In this document: positions 1-9,437 of the stretch, in pieces
Numbering within the stretch: the first letter of the stretch is position 1
Layout of the letters: the number at the start of each line of letters is the position of its first letter
NCBI GenBank assembly: GCA_017308575.1
Contig: JAFKEQ010000003.1
Span: 1,364,001 to 1,428,000, forward strand
Direction: 5' to 3'
Source: Afipia sp.
Lineage (GTDB): Bacteria > Pseudomonadota > Alphaproteobacteria > Rhizobiales > Xanthobacteraceae
DNA length: 64,000 nt
The notes under the pieces: generated by a model
Database searches by the model: none
What the model saw: the letters and a program-made list of their open reading frames with translations, nothing else
Told to the model about the DNA's origin: nothing
Position numbers and translations under genes: made by a program

Positions 1-305
1 GCCCCGACAGCTTCACGCGCCCAGACCGCCAGTTCTTCCGGATCGTCGTAAAGCCGTTCCGGTAGATGGCGATACGAATTGACCACAACGGTCTTGTTGC
101 GTGTGTCGTACTGGAAGGGCTTCGCGCCTTCGGCGTCGTAACGGGGAATGGTCAGTTCATCCACCCGGAAAATGAGGCCCGCACGCAGAGCCATGGCGAA
201 GTTCACACCATCGGCACTAATGCCGAAGCCGCTAAACATCTTGCGCAAAGAGATCGGGCCGAATTCGGAAAAAAGGTCGATTAGGTGGTCACGGTCCATT
301 GCCAT
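1..305 (-). CDS. TfoX N-terminal domain protein (partial, runs off left edge)
   Basis: About 100 N-terminal residues are visible; the 3' end lies outside the window. The protein starts MAMDRDHLIDLF and continues with a TfoX_N-type stretch (LRKMFSGFGISADGVNFAM, then LIFRVDE), the fold of the competence regulator TfoX/Sxy. Many alphaproteobacterial TfoX_N proteins are small and of unknown role, so a competence function is not implied. The ATG at 305 is preferred over the in-frame ATG at 299 because a GAAAGA stretch lies about 8 bases before it. It begins 11 bases after the sufA stop and is probably the last gene of the suf transcript. Confidence 0.75.
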   Translation of the reverse strand, partial: MAMDRDHLIDLFSEFGPISLRKMFSGFGISADGVNFAMALRAGLIFRVDELTIPRYDAEGAKPFQYDTRNKTVVVNSYRHLPERLYDDPEELAVWAREAVG

Positions 306-316
306 GGACCGATCTT

Positions 317-724
317 TCAGCCGTCGATCTTTGCAGGCGTCAGCTGAACCGACTCGCCGCAGCCGCAGGCGCTGACCTGATTGGGATTGTTGAAGACGAA
401 CTGGGCCTGCATCTTGTCAGCCTTGTAGTCCATTTCGGTACCGAGCAGGAACAGGACGGCCTTCGGATCGACAAGAATCTTCACGCCCTTGTCTTCCACG
501 ATCTCGTCAGTCGGCTTCACGTCATGGGCGTATTCGACGGTGTAGGACTGCCCGGCGCAACCGCCGTTCTTGATGCCGACGCGCAGACCAACAATTTCAG
601 AATCTGCACGCTCCGCGAGTTCCTTGACGCGCGACGCAGCGGCGTCCGTCAGGCGCATGACCTGCGGGCGCGGGCGGACGGCAGGCTTTGAAGGCGCAGG
701 AGCATTTGGCGTCATACCGGTCAT
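317..724 (-). CDS. sufA: HesB/IscA-family iron-sulfur assembly protein SufA
   Basis: 135 aa A-type Fe-S carrier/scaffold. The three conserved cysteine ligands are present: Cys56 in GGCAGQSY, and Cys120 and Cys122 in ACGCGES near the C-terminus. The first 20 residues are a Pro/Ala-rich extension before the HesB core (LTDAAASRVKEL). A-type carriers take clusters from the SufBCD scaffold and hand them to apo-proteins in the cytoplasm. It follows sufT by 72 bases in the same operon, which supports SufA over a free-standing IscA or ErpA. An alternative start is the ATG at 715. Confidence 0.93.
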   Translation of the reverse strand: MTGMTPNAPAPSKPAVRPRPQVMRLTDAAASRVKELAERADSEIVGLRVGIKNGGCAGQSYTVEYAHDVKPTDEIVEDKGVKILVDPKAVLFLLGTEMDYKADKMQAQFVFNNPNQVSACGCGESVQLTPAKIDG

Positions 725-796
725 GTGTTCATTCCCCGTGGCGGTTCAAGGCCGCCCTGAAATGCAGAATAGCTACCGAACGTGAGTCGTCTCAAC

Positions 797-1183
797 TCAC
801 CACATGTTGAGGACGAGACGGGCCTCGTCGGACATCCGGTCCGGGGTCCAGGTCGGCTCCCAGACCACGTTGACACTGACGGGACCGACGCCCGCGACAC
901 TGGCGACGGCGTTCTCGACCATGGTCGGCAATTCGCCCGCCGCCGGACAGTTCGGCGTGGTCAGCGTCATCTCGACGTCCACAGAGCGGTCATCCTTGAT
1001 GTCGACCTTGTAGATCAGGCCAAGCTCATAGATGTCCGCCGGGATTTCCGGGTCGAACACGGTCTTGAGCGCCGCAACGATATCGGTGCCGAGCCGTTCG
1101 GTCTCTTCGGCCGGAAGCGCGGACTGGGTGTCGAAGCGAGGCTGGGCTTCGGCCGGTTCTGTGGTCTGAACGGTATCGTTCAT
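797..1183 (-). CDS. sufT: SufT-like DUF59/MIP18 protein
   Basis: 128 aa. A roughly 25-residue polar leader precedes a DUF59 (MIP18) domain: LKTVFDPEIPADIYELGLIY, then TLTTPNCPAAGELP, including the conserved Cys, and VVWEPTWTPDRMS near the end. DUF59 proteins (SufT, and yeast Cia2 in the CIA pathway) help mature Fe-S proteins. The start overlaps the sufS stop by four bases, implying translational coupling. Its place between sufS and sufA matches the usual alphaproteobacterial suf order. Confidence 0.9.
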   Translation of the reverse strand: MNDTVQTTEPAEAQPRFDTQSALPAEETERLGTDIVAALKTVFDPEIPADIYELGLIYKVDIKDDRSVDVEMTLTTPNCPAAGELPTMVENAVASVAGVGPVSVNVVWEPTWTPDRMSDEARLVLNMW

Positions 1184-2421
1184 GCGAATAACTCCCGCGC
1201 CTTGATGAGCGCCTCCGCGAACTGATCGACTTCAGCGCGCGTATTATACAGCCCGAATGACGCACGGCACGTCGCTGTAACGTTGAATCGCTCCAGAAGC
1301 GGCATGACGCAGTGGGTGCCGGCCCGCACCGCGATGCCGGCCCGGTCGATCACGGTGGCTACGTCATGCGGATGCGCGCCCTTCATCTCGAAGGAGATGA
1401 CCGGCCCCTTGCCTGCTGCCGTGCCGATGATCCGCAACGAATTGATCTCGCGCAGCCGATCCGTGGCATAGGTCAGAAGATCGTGCTCGTGCGCGGCGAT
1501 GCGATCCTTGCCGATCGAATTCACGTAATCGATGGCGGCGCCCAGCCCGATGGATTCCACGATGGCGGGCGTTCCGGCCTCGAACTTGTGCGGGGGGTCG
1601 CCATACGTCACCCCGTCCATGGTGACTTCGCGGATCATCTCGCCGCCGCCGTTGTACGGGCGCATGGCCACCAGATGATCGTACTTCGCGTACAGCACGC
1701 CGATGCCGGTTGGGCCGTAAAGTTTATGGCCGGTGCAGACGTAAAAATCGCAATCGATGCCCTGCACGTCGATATTCAGGTGTACCGAGCCCTGAGCGCC
1801 ATCCACCAGAACGGGAATGCCGCGTGCGTGCGCGATCTTCACCACGTCCTTGACTGGCACGATGGTGCCGAGCGCATTCGACATCTGAGTGATGGCGACC
1901 AGCTTGGTCCTGGCCGTCAGCAGCTTCTCGAATTCGTCGATCAGGAAGTTGCCTTCGTCGTCCACCGGAGCCCACTTGATGACGACGCCATGCCGCTCGC
2001 GCAGGAAGTGCCACGGCACGATGTTGGAGTGATGCTCCATGATCGAGAGCACGACTTCATCGCCCTCTTTCAGGTTCGGCTCACCCCACGACGACGCCAC
2101 GAGGTTGATCGCCTCCGTGGCATTGCGCGTGAAGATGATCTCTTCATTGCGTTTTGCATTAATGAACTGGGCTACCCGACTGCGGCCGCCTTCATAGGCT
2201 TCCGTTGCCGCATTGGCGAGGTAATGCAGCCCGCGATGAACGTTGGCGTACTCGGATTTGTAAGCTTCCGTCATGCGGTCGAGCACGGCGTTCGGCTTCT
2301 GCGCCGAAGCCGCGTTGTCGAGATAGACCAGCGGCTTGCCGTAGACCTTCAACGCAAGGGCCGGAAAGTCCTTCCGGATACGCTCGACATCATATGAACC
2401 ATTGGCGACGGCGGGATGCAT
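1180..2421 (-). CDS. sufS: Cysteine desulfurase SufS
   Basis: 413 aa with the start at 2421, three bases after the sufD stop. A further in-frame ATG at 2445 would overlap sufD. This is a class-V aminotransferase-fold, PLP-dependent group II cysteine desulfurase that supplies sulfane sulfur to SufB. Visible motifs are the YLDNAAS start of the fold, NIVPWHFLRERHG, the PLP lysine in CTGHKLYGPTG (about K233) and the catalytic cysteine in RAGTHCVMPLL (about C371). RAGxHC is typical of SufS rather than IscS. The operon also holds a second desulfurase of IscS/NifS type at its start. Confidence 0.95.
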   Translation of the reverse strand: MHPAVANGSYDVERIRKDFPALALKVYGKPLVYLDNAASAQKPNAVLDRMTEAYKSEYANVHRGLHYLANAATEAYEGGRSRVAQFINAKRNEEIIFTRNATEAINLVASSWGEPNLKEGDEVVLSIMEHHSNIVPWHFLRERHGVVIKWAPVDDEGNFLIDEFEKLLTARTKLVAITQMSNALGTIVPVKDVVKIAHARGIPVLVDGAQGSVHLNIDVQGIDCDFYVCTGHKLYGPTGIGVLYAKYDHLVAMRPYNGGGEMIREVTMDGVTYGDPPHKFEAGTPAIVESIGLGAAIDYVNSIGKDRIAAHEHDLLTYATDRLREINSLRIIGTAAGKGPVISFEMKGAHPHDVATVIDRAGIAVRAGTHCVMPLLERFNVTATCRASFGLYNTRAEVDQFAEALIKARELFA

Positions 2422-2423
2422 GA

Positions 2424-3749
2424 TCAGTCTCGCGTTGCCAGCCACCGTTCGGCAGCAGCGACCGCAAAGTCGCGAAGGTTGTCGTCGGCGATCGATTCAA
2501 TGGCCTCGCCGACAAAAGCAGCGATCAGCAATGCCTGTGCCTCCTTCTCCGGAAGGCCGCGCGCGCGCAGATAAAACAGCAAGCTCTCATCGAGCGCACC
2601 CGCTGTCGCACCATGACCACAGGTCACGTCGTCCGCGAAGATTTCAAGCTCCGGTTTGTTGTCGGCTTCCGCTTCATCGGACAGCAGCAGCGCACGGGTC
2701 ATCATCTTGCCGTCGGTCTTCTGCGCGTCGGGTCGCACGATGATGCGGCCCTGGAATACCGAATGGGCACGCCCATCCAGCACCGAGCGGAACACTTCGC
2801 GGCTGGTGCAGTTCGGCACGGCGTGATCGACCACGAACGTCGTATCGCCGTGACGTGCCGCGCCGAGCAGGTTGACGCCATTGGTGGAAAGTTCGCTGCC
2901 TTGACCCGCAAGCGTGATGAATCCCTGATAGCGGCTGAGAGCGCCGCCATGGGTCAGGTTGAAGGTGTTGAGTTTGGCATTCGCGCCGACCGTGAAGATC
3001 GCGGTGGTGATGTTGGCCGCATCCAGCGCGTCCTCCATCAGGCGGACGTGCTGAAGCTCCGCATCGTCACCAATCCAGATCACGATGGAGTCGTGCGTCT
3101 GATACGTCCTGGCACCTTCAGCAGCCACAAGGCTTTCGACCAGATGGACGCGCGCGCCCTTCTCGATCTTCACCAGTGAACGCGTAGCTGCGGACTGCGC
3201 TGAGCGCGTCGCGACATGCACGATATGGACAGGCTTGGTCGGCGCCACACCCGCCGCCACGTCGATCACGACGCCATCGGTCGCCAGCGCCGCGTTGAGC
3301 GAGATCATCGCATCGGAAGCGACAGTGGTCCGCAGCAGATCGGCGCGAACCTGATTGCTGCCGTCCTCCAGAATCTCTCGAAGCGCGCGAACCTGAACGC
3401 CCGCCTCCAACGCAGCAACATCGGACAGCTGCGGCGCGAATACACCGTCGACCAGCACGAGCTTCTGCGTGCCCTCGATGCCGAGCGACTTCACAGCCTT
3501 TGCGGCGCGCGTGAGCGCAGCCTGATCCGGCGCAGGCGCAAGCGGCGCAACTTCACGAAGCTGCGCGCGCAGGTCGGTATATTTCCATTCTTCGATGCGC
3601 CGATGCGGCAATCCGCGACGTGCGAAATCGTCGAACGCGGCCTGCCGCAACTCGGCCACCGGGCCGGTGCCGGGCAAGCGGCCGCGCGCGGCGGCGAATA
3701 ATTCGCCGACCGGCTGCCCTGTGGGCGATTTGGCCAATGCAACGTTCAT
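2424..3749 (-). CDS. sufD: Fe-S cluster assembly protein SufD
   Basis: 441 aa. The C-terminal half carries the SufB/SufD beta-helix core (SRYQGFITLAGQGSELSTNG; DHAVPNCTSREVFRSVL; FQGRIIVRPDAQKTDGK) and the conserved end CGHGATAGALDESLLFYLRARG. The N-terminal part has the SufD-type RRIEEWKYTDLR motif. SufD pairs with SufB on a SufC dimer and is linked to iron acquisition by the scaffold. It sits 12 bases after sufC. Confidence 0.95.
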   Translation of the reverse strand: MNVALAKSPTGQPVGELFAAARGRLPGTGPVAELRQAAFDDFARRGLPHRRIEEWKYTDLRAQLREVAPLAPAPDQAALTRAAKAVKSLGIEGTQKLVLVDGVFAPQLSDVAALEAGVQVRALREILEDGSNQVRADLLRTTVASDAMISLNAALATDGVVIDVAAGVAPTKPVHIVHVATRSAQSAATRSLVKIEKGARVHLVESLVAAEGARTYQTHDSIVIWIGDDAELQHVRLMEDALDAANITTAIFTVGANAKLNTFNLTHGGALSRYQGFITLAGQGSELSTNGVNLLGAARHGDTTFVVDHAVPNCTSREVFRSVLDGRAHSVFQGRIIVRPDAQKTDGKMMTRALLLSDEAEADNKPELEIFADDVTCGHGATAGALDESLLFYLRARGLPEKEAQALLIAAFVGEAIESIADDNLRDFAVAAAERWLATRD

Positions 3750-3761
3750 TGCGATGCTCTC

Positions 3762-4520
3762 TTACGCTGCTTTGTTTTCAAATTGCGCGTAGCCGGACTT
3801 CTCCAGCTCCAGCGCCAGCTCCTTGCCGCCACTCTTCACGACACGTCCCTTCGACATGACGTGCACGACATCCGGCACGATGTAGTTCAGGAGGCGCTGA
3901 TAGTGCGTGATCACGACCATCGCACGATCCTTCGAACGCAGCGCGTTAACGCCGTCAGCCGCCACGCGCAGCGCGTCGATGTCCAGACCGGAATCCATTT
4001 CATCGAGGATGCACAGGCTCGGCTGGAACAGTGCCATCTGCAGCACCTCGTTCCGCTTCTTCTCGCCGCCCGAGAAACCGACGTTGACGCCGCGTTTGAG
4101 CATGTCCTGCGGAATGTTGAGCGAGGCCGCGACTTCGCGAACTTTCTTAAGGAAGTCCGGCGTCGAGTATTCGCTCTCGCCACGCGCCTTGCGCTGCGCG
4201 TTCAGCGCGGTGCGCAGGAACGTCATGGTCGCAACGCCGGGAATTTCCACCGGATACTGAAACGCGAGGAACACGCCCTTGGCGGCGCGCTCGTCCGGGT
4301 CCATCTCAAGCAGGTCTTCGCCCTTGAACAGGATCTCCCCGCCGGTCACTTCATAGCCCGGCTTGCCCGCGATGACGTGCGACAGCGTCGATTTGCCCGA
4401 ACCGTTCGGACCCATGATGGCGTGAACTTCGCCTGCATTCACAGTGAGGTCGAGACCATGAAGGATCTCGTTATCTTCCACCTGAACCTTGAGGCCTTTG
4501 ACTTCGAGTAGCGCGGTCAT
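3762..4520 (-). CDS. sufC: Fe-S cluster assembly ATPase SufC
   Basis: 252 aa with the start at 4520 ([16 protein letters not shown]); the longer open frame upstream is inside sufB and is not used. ABC-type ATPase of the SufBCD scaffold. Walker A is GPNGSGKST, the signature is [14 protein letters not shown] and Walker B is [11 protein letters not shown]. The EMDSGLD variant of Walker B is characteristic of SufC. The start overlaps the sufB stop as ATGA. Confidence 0.96.
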   Translation of the reverse strand: MTALLEVKGLKVQVEDNEILHGLDLTVNAGEVHAIMGPNGSGKSTLSHVIAGKPGYEVTGGEILFKGEDLLEMDPDERAAKGVFLAFQYPVEIPGVATMTFLRTALNAQRKARGESEYSTPDFLKKVREVAASLNIPQDMLKRGVNVGFSGGEKKRNEVLQMALFQPSLCILDEMDSGLDIDALRVAADGVNALRSKDRAMVVITHYQRLLNYIVPDVVHVMSKGRVVKSGGKELALELEKSGYAQFENKAA

Positions 4521-6040
4521 CCAACACTTCCTTCCAGCGAGATCGAGATCAGCTTCTGCGCCTCGACCGCAAATTCCATCGGCAACTGCTGCAGCACATC
4601 CTTGACGAAGCCGTTGACGACCAGCGCCACGGCCTCCTCCTGCGACAGCCCGCGCTGCACGCAGTAGAACAGCATGTCTTCCGAAATCTTCGATGTGGTT
4701 GCCTCGTGCTCGAACAGCGCCGAGGAATTCTTGGCTTCGATATATGGCACGGTATGCGCGCCGCACTTGTCGCCGATCAGCAGCGAGTCGCACGCCGTGA
4801 AGTTACGCGCGCCGGTCGCCTTGCGATGCGCGGTGACAAGGCCGCGATAGGTGTTCTGCGAGACACCAGCCGCGATACCCTTCGAGATGATCCGGCTGGT
4901 GGTGTTCTTGCCCAGATGAATCATCTTGGTGCCGGAGTCGACCTGCTGGTAGCCGTTCGAGATCGCGATCGAGTAGAACTCGCCGCGCGAATTGTCGCCG
5001 CGCAGGATGCAGCTCGGATATTTCCAGGTGATCGCGGAACCGGTCTCGACCTGCGTCCACGAAATCTTGGAGTTCTTGCCACGGCAGTCGCCACGCTTGG
5101 TGACGAAGTTGTAGATGCCGCCCTTGCCTTCCGCGTTGCCCGGATACCAGTTCTGCACCGTCGAATATTTGATCTCGGCATCATCGTGCGTGACGAGTTC
5201 GACCACGGCGGCGTGCAACTGGTTCTCGTCGCGCTGCGGAGCGGTGCAGCCTTCGAGATAGGACACGTATGCGCCCTTGTCCGCGATGATCAGCGTGCGC
5301 TCGAACTGGCCGGTGTTGCGCTCGTTGATGCGGAAATAAGTCGACAATTCCATCGGGCAGCGCACGCCCGGCGGCACGTAGACGAATGAGCCGTCGGAGA
5401 ACACTGCCGAGTTCAGCGTCGCGAAATAATTGTCGGATGTCGGCACCACGGTGCCGAGATATTTCTGCACCAGATCCGGATGCTCGCGGATGGCTTCGGA
5501 GATCGGCATGAAGATCACGCCGGCCTTCTTCAGCTCTTCCTTGAACGTGGTCGCGACCGAAACGGAATCGAACACCGCATCGACGGCCACACGACCGGAC
5601 CCGTATTCACCGCCGATGGCATCGTCATCGAGTGTGCTCGGCTCGCCCTGCTTGCGCACGCCAGCGAGGATTTCCTGCTCTTTCAGCGGAATGCCGAGCT
5701 TCTCGTAGGTCTTGAGAATTTCCGGGTCGACATCAGCCAGCGACTTCGGGGCAACGAACGCCTTCGGCGCGGCGTAGTAGTAGAGTTCCTGATAGTCGAT
5801 CTTCGGATAGTCGACGCGCGCCCAGGTGGGCTCTTCCATCGTCAGCCAGCGGCGATAGGCTTCCAGCCGCCACTGCAGCATCCACTCCGGCTCGTTCTTC
5901 TTGGCGGAGATGAATCGGACGATGTCTTCCGAAAGACCCTTCGGGGCCTTTTCGGATTCGATCAGAGTTTCGAATCCATAGCGATATTGATCGACGTCGA
6001 TCTGGCGAACCCGATCGACCGTCTCTTGTACGGCCGGCAT
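4517..6040 (-). CDS. sufB: Fe-S cluster assembly protein SufB
   Basis: 507 aa, a usual length for alphaproteobacterial SufB. SufB is the main cluster scaffold of the SufBC2D complex. Recognised stretches include [59 protein letters not shown] and, near the end, [20 protein letters not shown]. Its start lies 82 bases after the stop of the nifS-type desulfurase. That gap and the adjacent coding end hold an Irr/ICE-like palindrome, so sufB may also have its own promoter. Confidence 0.97.
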   Translation of the reverse strand: MPAVQETVDRVRQIDVDQYRYGFETLIESEKAPKGLSEDIVRFISAKKNEPEWMLQWRLEAYRRWLTMEEPTWARVDYPKIDYQELYYYAAPKAFVAPKSLADVDPEILKTYEKLGIPLKEQEILAGVRKQGEPSTLDDDAIGGEYGSGRVAVDAVFDSVSVATTFKEELKKAGVIFMPISEAIREHPDLVQKYLGTVVPTSDNYFATLNSAVFSDGSFVYVPPGVRCPMELSTYFRINERNTGQFERTLIIADKGAYVSYLEGCTAPQRDENQLHAAVVELVTHDDAEIKYSTVQNWYPGNAEGKGGIYNFVTKRGDCRGKNSKISWTQVETGSAITWKYPSCILRGDNSRGEFYSIAISNGYQQVDSGTKMIHLGKNTTSRIISKGIAAGVSQNTYRGLVTAHRKATGARNFTACDSLLIGDKCGAHTVPYIEAKNSSALFEHEATTSKISEDMLFYCVQRGLSQEEAVALVVNGFVKDVLQQLPMEFAVEAQKLISISLEGSVG

Positions 6041-6121
6041 TTCTATCCTCCGCTCGCGGTTTCAAGGACCGCGGTGGACCGCTTAAGTTGTATCGGGAAA
6101 GAACGCGCGCAATGCGCGAAT

Positions 6122-6138
6122 GTTAGAACTGTTCAAGC
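6122..6138. promoter_or_regulatory. Possible iron-control (Irr/ICE-like) palindrome before sufB
   Basis: The plus strand reads GTTAGAACTGTTCAAGC. Against the ICE consensus TTTRGAAYNRTTCYAAA as I remember it, 13 of 17 positions agree and the whole GAA-YNR-TTC core is intact. The site overlaps the last codons and stop of the nifS-type gene and lies about 80 bases before sufB. In rhizobia suf genes are iron-regulated through Irr and related factors. The right flank is poor and the site is partly coding, so it may be chance. Confidence 0.25.
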
Positions 6139-7280
6139 CCGATTGCTGAGGCTTTACCTAATACACCTGCGAGCTTTCTCCAAGCCTCAAGGCATCGATC
6201 TATATCGGCTTCCGTGCTGTCCCAGCCCAGACTCAGACGAATAGCTCCAGATATCAGCTCCGGCGAAGCGCTCATTGCACGCAAAACGTGTGACGGCTGG
6301 ACCTTGCCCGAAGAACAGGCGGAGCCGGACGACACGGCGACCCCCTCCAGATCGAATCCGATCACGGTGGTTTCGGCCTTCATTCCCGGCATCGAGACCA
6401 GGGTCGTATTCGGCAAGCGTGGTGCAGAATCGGCGAAAATCGCGACACCGGGATACTGCTTCAGACCGCTTTCCAGCCGTGCCTGAAGGGCTTTCATGCG
6501 GACGGCATCCGCATCGGCGGATGCCATCGCGGCCTTCAGTGCCGCTCCGAAGCCCGCGATACCGATCACATTCTCGGTTCCCGCCCGGCGGCCCTGCTCC
6601 TGCCCGCCGCCGCGAACCTGCGCCTCCAGGCCAAACAGGCTGTCGGCCACGATCATCGCGCCGACGCCCTTGGGGCCGCCGACCTTGTGCGCAGAAACCG
6701 TAACAATATCCGCGTTCAATTCCTTGATATTGAACGATATTTTCGTAAGAGCCTGAACCGCATCGACATGCAGCAGCCCCCCATGTTCCCGAACCAGTAC
6801 CGCAATCTCGGGAATCGGCTGAATCGCCCCGGTCTCGTTATTGGCCAGCATGACGGACACCAAGGCTGTTGAGCCGCTCGCCAACAGCGCCGCCAATGCA
6901 TCCAGATCGATAACGCCCGATGGCAGGACCGGCGCGAGTTCCACTTTCGGGAACCTGCCGCCGGCCAGCACTGACGGGTGCTCGATGGCGGACACGATCA
7001 GGCGCTGAACCGGCCCGGTGTCCTTGCGCCGCAATCCGGGCGTCAGGGCCAGCGCATTGGCTTCCGTGCCGCCGGACGTGAACACCACGTTGCGCGAATC
7101 TCCGCCTACAGCAGAGGCAACAATCGCGCGGGCTTCCTCAATCAGCCGCCGGGCCGCACGGCCTTCGCTATGGACCGACGACGGATTGCCGCTGATGTCG
7201 AAGGCAGCCGCCATCGCCGCGCGGGCTTCCGCCCGCAACGGCGTGGTCGCATTCCAGTCGAGATAAACGCGCTTGCGCAT
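6123..7280 (-). CDS. Cysteine desulfurase, IscS/NifS type
   Basis: 385 aa with the start at 7280 (MRKRVYLDWNATTPLRAEA). An open frame extends upstream but has no family similarity. Class-V PLP enzyme; the fold start YLDWNATTPL, the PLP lysine in TVSAHKVGGPKG and the active-site cysteine loop in SSGSACSSGKV all point to the IscS/NifS group, unlike the RAGTHC loop of sufS. It is the first gene of the suf cluster, as in many Rhizobiales. It may supply sulfur to SufBCD or to tRNA thiolation; sequence alone cannot say. Confidence 0.92.
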   Translation of the reverse strand: MRKRVYLDWNATTPLRAEARAAMAAAFDISGNPSSVHSEGRAARRLIEEARAIVASAVGGDSRNVVFTSGGTEANALALTPGLRRKDTGPVQRLIVSAIEHPSVLAGGRFPKVELAPVLPSGVIDLDALAALLASGSTALVSVMLANNETGAIQPIPEIAVLVREHGGLLHVDAVQALTKISFNIKELNADIVTVSAHKVGGPKGVGAMIVADSLFGLEAQVRGGGQEQGRRAGTENVIGIAGFGAALKAAMASADADAVRMKALQARLESGLKQYPGVAIFADSAPRLPNTTLVSMPGMKAETTVIGFDLEGVAVSSGSACSSGKVQPSHVLRAMSASPELISGAIRLSLGWDSTEADIDRCLEAWRKLAGVLGKASAIGLEQF

Positions 7281-7517
7281 GATGTTCGACGATCCGGTCC
7301 GATCTGACGGCTTTAGCCCACAATTCCATGAAAATAAGCAGCAATTCAGGCCAGAGCCACCCGCGCAGAGGCTCAATATGCTTGCTTTTCGCCCCTTGCC
7401 CCATGCTAGAACGCGGCACCCGTTCATCGCGCCGCGCTGCGCGCAGATAACACACGAGAGCCATCACGTTTGCATCGGCCTGCTGGCCGGCACAACGACG
7501 CTTCTAAAGGATCATTG

Positions 7518-8165
7518 ATGCCCGAGGTCATTTTCACCGGCCCAGCCGGCCGTCTTGAAGGCCGCTATCACCCGGCGAAGCAGAAGAACGCGCCGATTGC
7601 CATGGTGCTGCATCCCCATCCGCAGTTCCAGGGCAACATGAACCACCCGATTGTGTATCAGGTCTATTACGCCTTCGTGGCGCGCGGCTTCTCGGTGCTC
7701 CGTTTCAACTTCCGTGGCGTCGGCCGCAGCCAGGGCTCGTTCGATCACGGCACCGGCGAACTTTCGGATGCGGCGTCGGCTCTGGACTGGGCGCAGACCA
7801 TCAATCCCGAAGCGCGCGCGTGCTGGGTCGCCGGTTTCTCGTTCGGCGCGTGGATCGGCATGCAGCTCCTGATGCGCCGTCCGGAAGTGGAAGGCTTCAT
7901 TTCGATCGCGCCCGAGCCGAACCGTTATGATTTCTCGTTCCTCGCGCCCTGCCCGTCGTCCGGCCTGATCGTCCACGGCGACAAGGACATCGTGGCACCG
8001 GCGAAGGATGTCACCACGCTGGTCGAGAAGCTGAAGACGCAAAAGGGAATCGTGATCGACCAGCAGGTCATTCCCGGCGCGAACCATTTCTTCGTCGACA
8101 AGATGGAGCCGCTGATGGAGTCGGTGACGTCCTATCTCGACATGCGGCTCGCCAACGTCCGCTAA
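7518..8165 (+). CDS. Alpha/beta hydrolase, cytoplasmic
   Basis: 215 aa starting at the ATG at 7518. The fold is clear: MVLHPHPQFQGNMNHPIV (oxyanion region), RFNFRGVGRSQG, nucleophile elbow AGFSFGAWIGM, the Asp region VHGDKDIVAP and the catalytic His in IPGANHFF. No signal peptide is seen. It matches the short alpha/beta hydrolase found beside suf genes in Bradyrhizobium relatives; the substrate is unknown. It is divergent from the suf operon across a 237-base intergenic region where I found no confident operator. Confidence 0.85.
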   Translation: MPEVIFTGPAGRLEGRYHPAKQKNAPIAMVLHPHPQFQGNMNHPIVYQVYYAFVARGFSVLRFNFRGVGRSQGSFDHGTGELSDAASALDWAQTINPEARACWVAGFSFGAWIGMQLLMRRPEVEGFISIAPEPNRYDFSFLAPCPSSGLIVHGDKDIVAPAKDVTTLVEKLKTQKGIVIDQQVIPGANHFFVDKMEPLMESVTSYLDMRLANVR

Positions 8166-8186
8166 CAGCGATCATTTTTCACAAAC

Positions 8187-8220
8187 GAATGGCGCGGATG
8201 AGACATCATCCGCGCCATTC
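8187..8220. terminator. Perfect 15-bp hairpin between convergent genes
   Basis: A 15-base arm (8187-8201), a GACA loop (8202-8205) and an exactly complementary arm (8206-8220) lie between the stop of the hydrolase and the stop of anmK. Neither strand has a strong T-tract, so this may act as a bidirectional transcript-end stabiliser rather than a classical intrinsic terminator. Confidence 0.6.
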
Positions 8221-8246
8221 TCGTGTCTGGATCTGCGCCTTGCGTA

Positions 8247-9344
8247 TCAACGCGGCTTCGCGAGCACACCGCCGGTCAACGGCGTCATTACACCGGTCGT
8301 TCCGGGAAATGTCAGCGGCAAGCCCTTGAGGCTCCGCACGGCCATATAGGCAAACGCCTGCGCTTCCACGGCATCACCGGACCACCCGAGATCGCTGCCG
8401 CGCAAGACCTGCGCAGGTGCAAGGCGCTCGCCCAGCATCCGCATCAAGGTCGGATTGCTTGCACCGCCGCCGACGACGATCCAGCTCGCGGGCATCTTCG
8501 GCAGGCTGGATGCAATCATCGCGATGGATTCAGCCGTGAAAGCCGTCAGCGTGGCCGCGCCGTCTTCGACGCTCATGCCATTGACCGTCAACGCTGCGAA
8601 ATCGTTGCGGTCGAGCGACTTCGGCGGACGCAAGCCAAAGAACGGCAGGCTCAATGCGCGCGCAATCCATTCGACGTCCGCACGTCCCTTCGCAGCCATG
8701 CGGCCGTCGCGATCGACCGCTTCGCCGGTTGTGCGCAACATGAAATCGTCAAGCAGCGCGTTACCGGGACCGGTATCGCAGGCCATCAGCGTATCGCCAT
8801 CGATGTAGGTGATATTGGCTACGCCGCCGATGTTCACCACCACTGCAGGGCCGTTGCGATTCAGCATCCGCACCAGCGCGCGGTGATAGACCGGCACCAG
8901 CGGCGCGCCCTGCCCGCCGGCCGCCACATCGGCGGCGCGCATATCAAACACGACGGGGATGCCGAGCGTCTTTGCCAGTGCAGTTCCATCGCCAATCTGC
9001 ACTGTCAATTTTCGATCCGGCCGATGCAGCACGGTCTGGCCGTGAAAGCCGATCACATCAATCGCATCGCGCGTCAGACTGTTGGACTTCAGGAAGGTCT
9101 CGACCGCCTCGGCATGCGCCCGCGTCACCAGCGCCTCGGCCTCGGCAAGAGCGCCCGGCCGCAAATCGCGGTTCGTGAGCGAAACCGCGTCGGCAAGGGC
9201 TTTCCGCAGCAGATCGCGCTCGCTGTCGGAATAGGCGCGATAAGAGGCCGGGCCGAAGCCGTCGATTGCATCGCCATCCGTCTCGATCAGCGCGACATCG
9301 ACCCCGTCGAGGGACGTTCCGCTCATCAGCCCGATCGCCCTCAA
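8247..9344 (-). CDS. anmK: Anhydro-N-acetylmuramic acid kinase
   Basis: 365 aa, full family length. AnmK phosphorylates and opens 1,6-anhydro-MurNAc during cell-wall recycling, giving MurNAc-6-P. The ATP-binding start LMSGTSLDGVDVALIETDG, the IGFHGQTVLHRP motif, VNIGGVANITYI and CDTGPGNALLDDFM are all present. It is divergent from tyrS, a pairing I recall as common in alphaproteobacteria. Confidence 0.95.
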   Translation of the reverse strand: MRAIGLMSGTSLDGVDVALIETDGDAIDGFGPASYRAYSDSERDLLRKALADAVSLTNRDLRPGALAEAEALVTRAHAEAVETFLKSNSLTRDAIDVIGFHGQTVLHRPDRKLTVQIGDGTALAKTLGIPVVFDMRAADVAAGGQGAPLVPVYHRALVRMLNRNGPAVVVNIGGVANITYIDGDTLMACDTGPGNALLDDFMLRTTGEAVDRDGRMAAKGRADVEWIARALSLPFFGLRPPKSLDRNDFAALTVNGMSVEDGAATLTAFTAESIAMIASSLPKMPASWIVVGGGASNPTLMRMLGERLAPAQVLRGSDLGWSGDAVEAQAFAYMAVRSLKGLPLTFPGTTGVMTPLTGGVLAKPR

Positions 9345-9437
9345 ACTCGCCTCCTCAGTTGAATCCGACGCCGGACCTGATACACCACAGGCCCCAATAA
9401 AACGCTAAATTCCCCTGAATCGCCAAAGAGTGCCGCC

